From Myxococcales bacterium (GTDB lineage: Bacteria > Myxococcota_A > Polyangia > Palsa-1104 > JAEUJZ01): a DNA stretch of 64,000 nucleotides. The notes below the pieces were generated by a model that saw nothing but the letters and a program-made list of their open reading frames with translations, did no database searches and had not been told where the DNA came from. How positions within the stretch are numbered: position 1 is the first letter of the stretch; every line of letters begins with the position of its first letter. The position numbers were made by a program, and so were the translations under genes. Positions 62,288 to 64,000 of the stretch are shown here, piece by piece. Location: the NCBI GenBank assembly GCA_016794365.1, contig JAEUKB010000017.1, forward strand, positions 62,001 through 126,000. Reading direction: 5' to 3'.

Positions 62288-62518
62288 TGCACTGCGATCG
62301 CTACGCTCAAGTGACAGCCCTGTTCTGCACCCATCGGTCTACGTAGGAATCCGGCGGACAGCGTCGTACTGCGACTCATGTTGCATGACCGCTGCTTACG
62401 CGATCGCTGTCCAAACCTGTAGATGAATGTGATCGCTTTGTCGGTTCCGATTACGATGCAGGGAAAGGTCTGGCAGATTGTTTTTCATCAAAGTCAGAAC
62501 CTGTTGAAGGACTGTCAT

Positions 62519-64000
62519 CATGAACGTGCAATGGTGCGACGGCAGCATCGTGGGAGAGTATCGTCTGGAACGTCTGCTTGGTGAGGGCGGACAAGGCGTT
62601 GCGTTCCTGGCTCGGCATCGTCGATTGGGTCATCTGGTCGTGATCAAGATCCTGCGCATCGATCAGAACGACGCACAGCAGCGCGGTCGCTTTCTGCGAG
62701 AAGGTCAAGCGCTGGGAATGCTGCAACATCCGAACATCGCGCGGCTGCTCCATGCTGACACGCTACCGGATGGTGCAGAGTACTTGGTCCTGGAACATGT
62801 GAGCGGAGGATCACTGCGCGAGTTGCTGAACAGACAGCGCGCACCGCTGCCGATCGATCATGTCTTGCGATTCCTGTTGTCCACAGCGGAAGCGCTGGCC
62901 TACGCACATGCACACGGCGTCATCCATCGCGATGTGAAGCCTGAAAACCTGATGCTGACGAGCAGTCCGCTCTGTGCGGAGACTCCTCCTGCGCTCAAGC
63001 TCATCGACTTTGGACTCGCGTATGTTCAGTCGGAAAGCGAGCGTGCCGCGCTGCCTTGGCCGGACAATCTCACGCAGCTTGATACGCGGCCTGGAGCCCG
63101 ACCCGGGACACCTCAGTATCGCGCTCCCGAGCTGGGACTCGATTCCGATCCAGATCAGCGGTCCACGCATCACAGTCCAGCGCTCGATGCCTATGCATTG
63201 GGAATCGTCGGTTGGGAGCTGCTCACCGGAGTCCGTCCGCAGCGTGCGGAGCGAGCCGATCCACTTCACACACTGCGACAGCAGCGACCCGATGCGCCGC
63301 GCGAGCTGACTTCGCTGATCGCGGCCCTTCTGTCTCTGACTCCTCAATCAAGGCCCGATGTCTGTCAGGTTGCCAAGGTCTGTGCCGCGCTGCTGTCTCG
63401 CAGCACGAACCAGCTGTCCGAGCCAACACCACGCGTACAAAAAAAGAGCGCCCTACTTTCCGGCCACCTGCATCTGTCTATCTGGATGTTGGCTGTTTTC
63501 ATATCGGGTGCAGCGTGTCTTGCGATTGTGAGCCATCGCTCACGACAAGGTGGCGTTTCATCCAGCCGACAGACGCACAATCAAACCAGCACACAGACTC
63601 CGTACCTTGCCATCACCCAGCCTGTCTTGGGACTGGTAAGCGATGCAGAGATTGAAGAGTCCATCGGTCCGCAGTCATCCTCGATTCAGCGGATCGACAT
63701 CGCGCCCGTTCGTCAGCTTGGACCAAAGCTCAGCCATCCAGACTGGCCGCGCTGGGCCGCAGCGCAAGCCGAGCTTGTTCGCACCCAAGTGATTCCTGCG
63801 CTCCACCGCAGTCCAACCCCGCGCATTGCCTACTTTGGTCTGGCTCCGGTTCCGCTCGGAGTTCACTTGGGTACACTCCTGAGTGGTCTGGTTCCTGTCT
63901 CTGTCTATCAGCGCGATCACAAGCGGGGACGTTGGCTGTTTCCGCAACATCAGCGCACACAGTCTGTCTCGGTTCACGGAATGCCTCTTGATATCAGTCG
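62519..64000 (+). CDS. Ser/Thr kinase fused to a SAVED domain (C-terminus off window)
   Basis: At least 493 residues, open at the right edge; AAGGA lies 8 nt before the ATG. Residues 12-290 are a complete Hanks kinase: GEGGQGVAF loop (21-29), Lys43 in VIK, HRDVKPEN (136-143), DFG (163-165), and APE (202-204). A hydrophobic segment (about 319-338) follows, then from about residue 365 a SAVED-like domain: WPRWAAAQAELV, PRIAYFGLAPVPLGVHLGTLL, VPVSVYQRDHKRGRWLFP. SAVED domains bind cyclic oligonucleotides in CBASS (Cap4) and CRISPR (CalpL) effectors. The kinase-SAVED pairing is unusual; no nucleotide cyclase is visible before the window ends. Confidence 0.78.

Overview
The window looks like chromosomal DNA of a Myxococcota (deltaproteobacteria-type) bacterium. 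The evidence is the gene content: Hanks-type Ser/Thr kinases, PEGA and TPR lipoproteins, an FG-GAP protein ending in a MYXO-CTERM-like sorting tail, DUF1552/DUF1592 secreted pairs and many orphan lipoproteins. Genes are dense, on both strands, and often share ATGA or TTGA stop/start overlaps. No rRNA, complete tRNA or CRISPR array was seen.

Positions 1-4945 look like the right-hand end of an integrated element. They hold a DnaB-N/DUF3987 replication protein cut by the window edge, two small genes translationally coupled to it, an HTH regulator, an HTH or terminase-small-subunit-like gene, orphan ORFs, and at the boundary a 3' fragment of a class II (leucine-type) tRNA followed by a terminator. 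The rest of that tRNA is missing, as expected for an att duplication. Three 43-bp tandem repeats follow.

From 5 to 30 kb there are secreted and signalling genes: a CBM21 protein, a zinc phospholipase C-like protein, a TPR protein next to a pseudokinase, MazG, an RsbR-like STAS protein, a NUDIX hydrolase, a zinc-ribbon Ser/Thr kinase divergent from an FG-GAP surface protein, N-formylglutamate amidohydrolase, DUF3160, a PLD-like lipoprotein, a degenerate polyphosphate-glucokinase-like protein, a TPR outer-membrane barrel, an aldose epimerase-like protein, a HGSNAT-type acyltransferase fused to a TPR tail, and an LPG-synthase-like membrane protein. From 30 to 50 kb come a PEGA protein, an M49-type peptidase, a VWA lipoprotein, a methyltransferase with a regulatory domain, a DUF1592-DUF1552 pair with an inserted glycogen-binding domain, an ethanolamine remnant (eutC plus a EutL-EutT fusion, no eutB), and two SPFH proteins followed by a YihY membrane protein.

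From 49.6 to 55.4 kb lies a coherent metal/redox locus: a RegB/RegA-type redox two-component system, a lipoprotein, MbnP and MbnH (the metallo-mystery pair), and a divergent CxxCxC outer-membrane-like protein. Next come an ECF sigma operon, a second DUF1552-DUF1592 pair in reversed order, and, running off the right edge, a Ser/Thr kinase fused through a hydrophobic segment to a SAVED domain, the sensor module of CBASS and type III CRISPR effectors. That fusion is the best candidate for an undescribed system. All domain calls were made by eye from the translations, without database searches.
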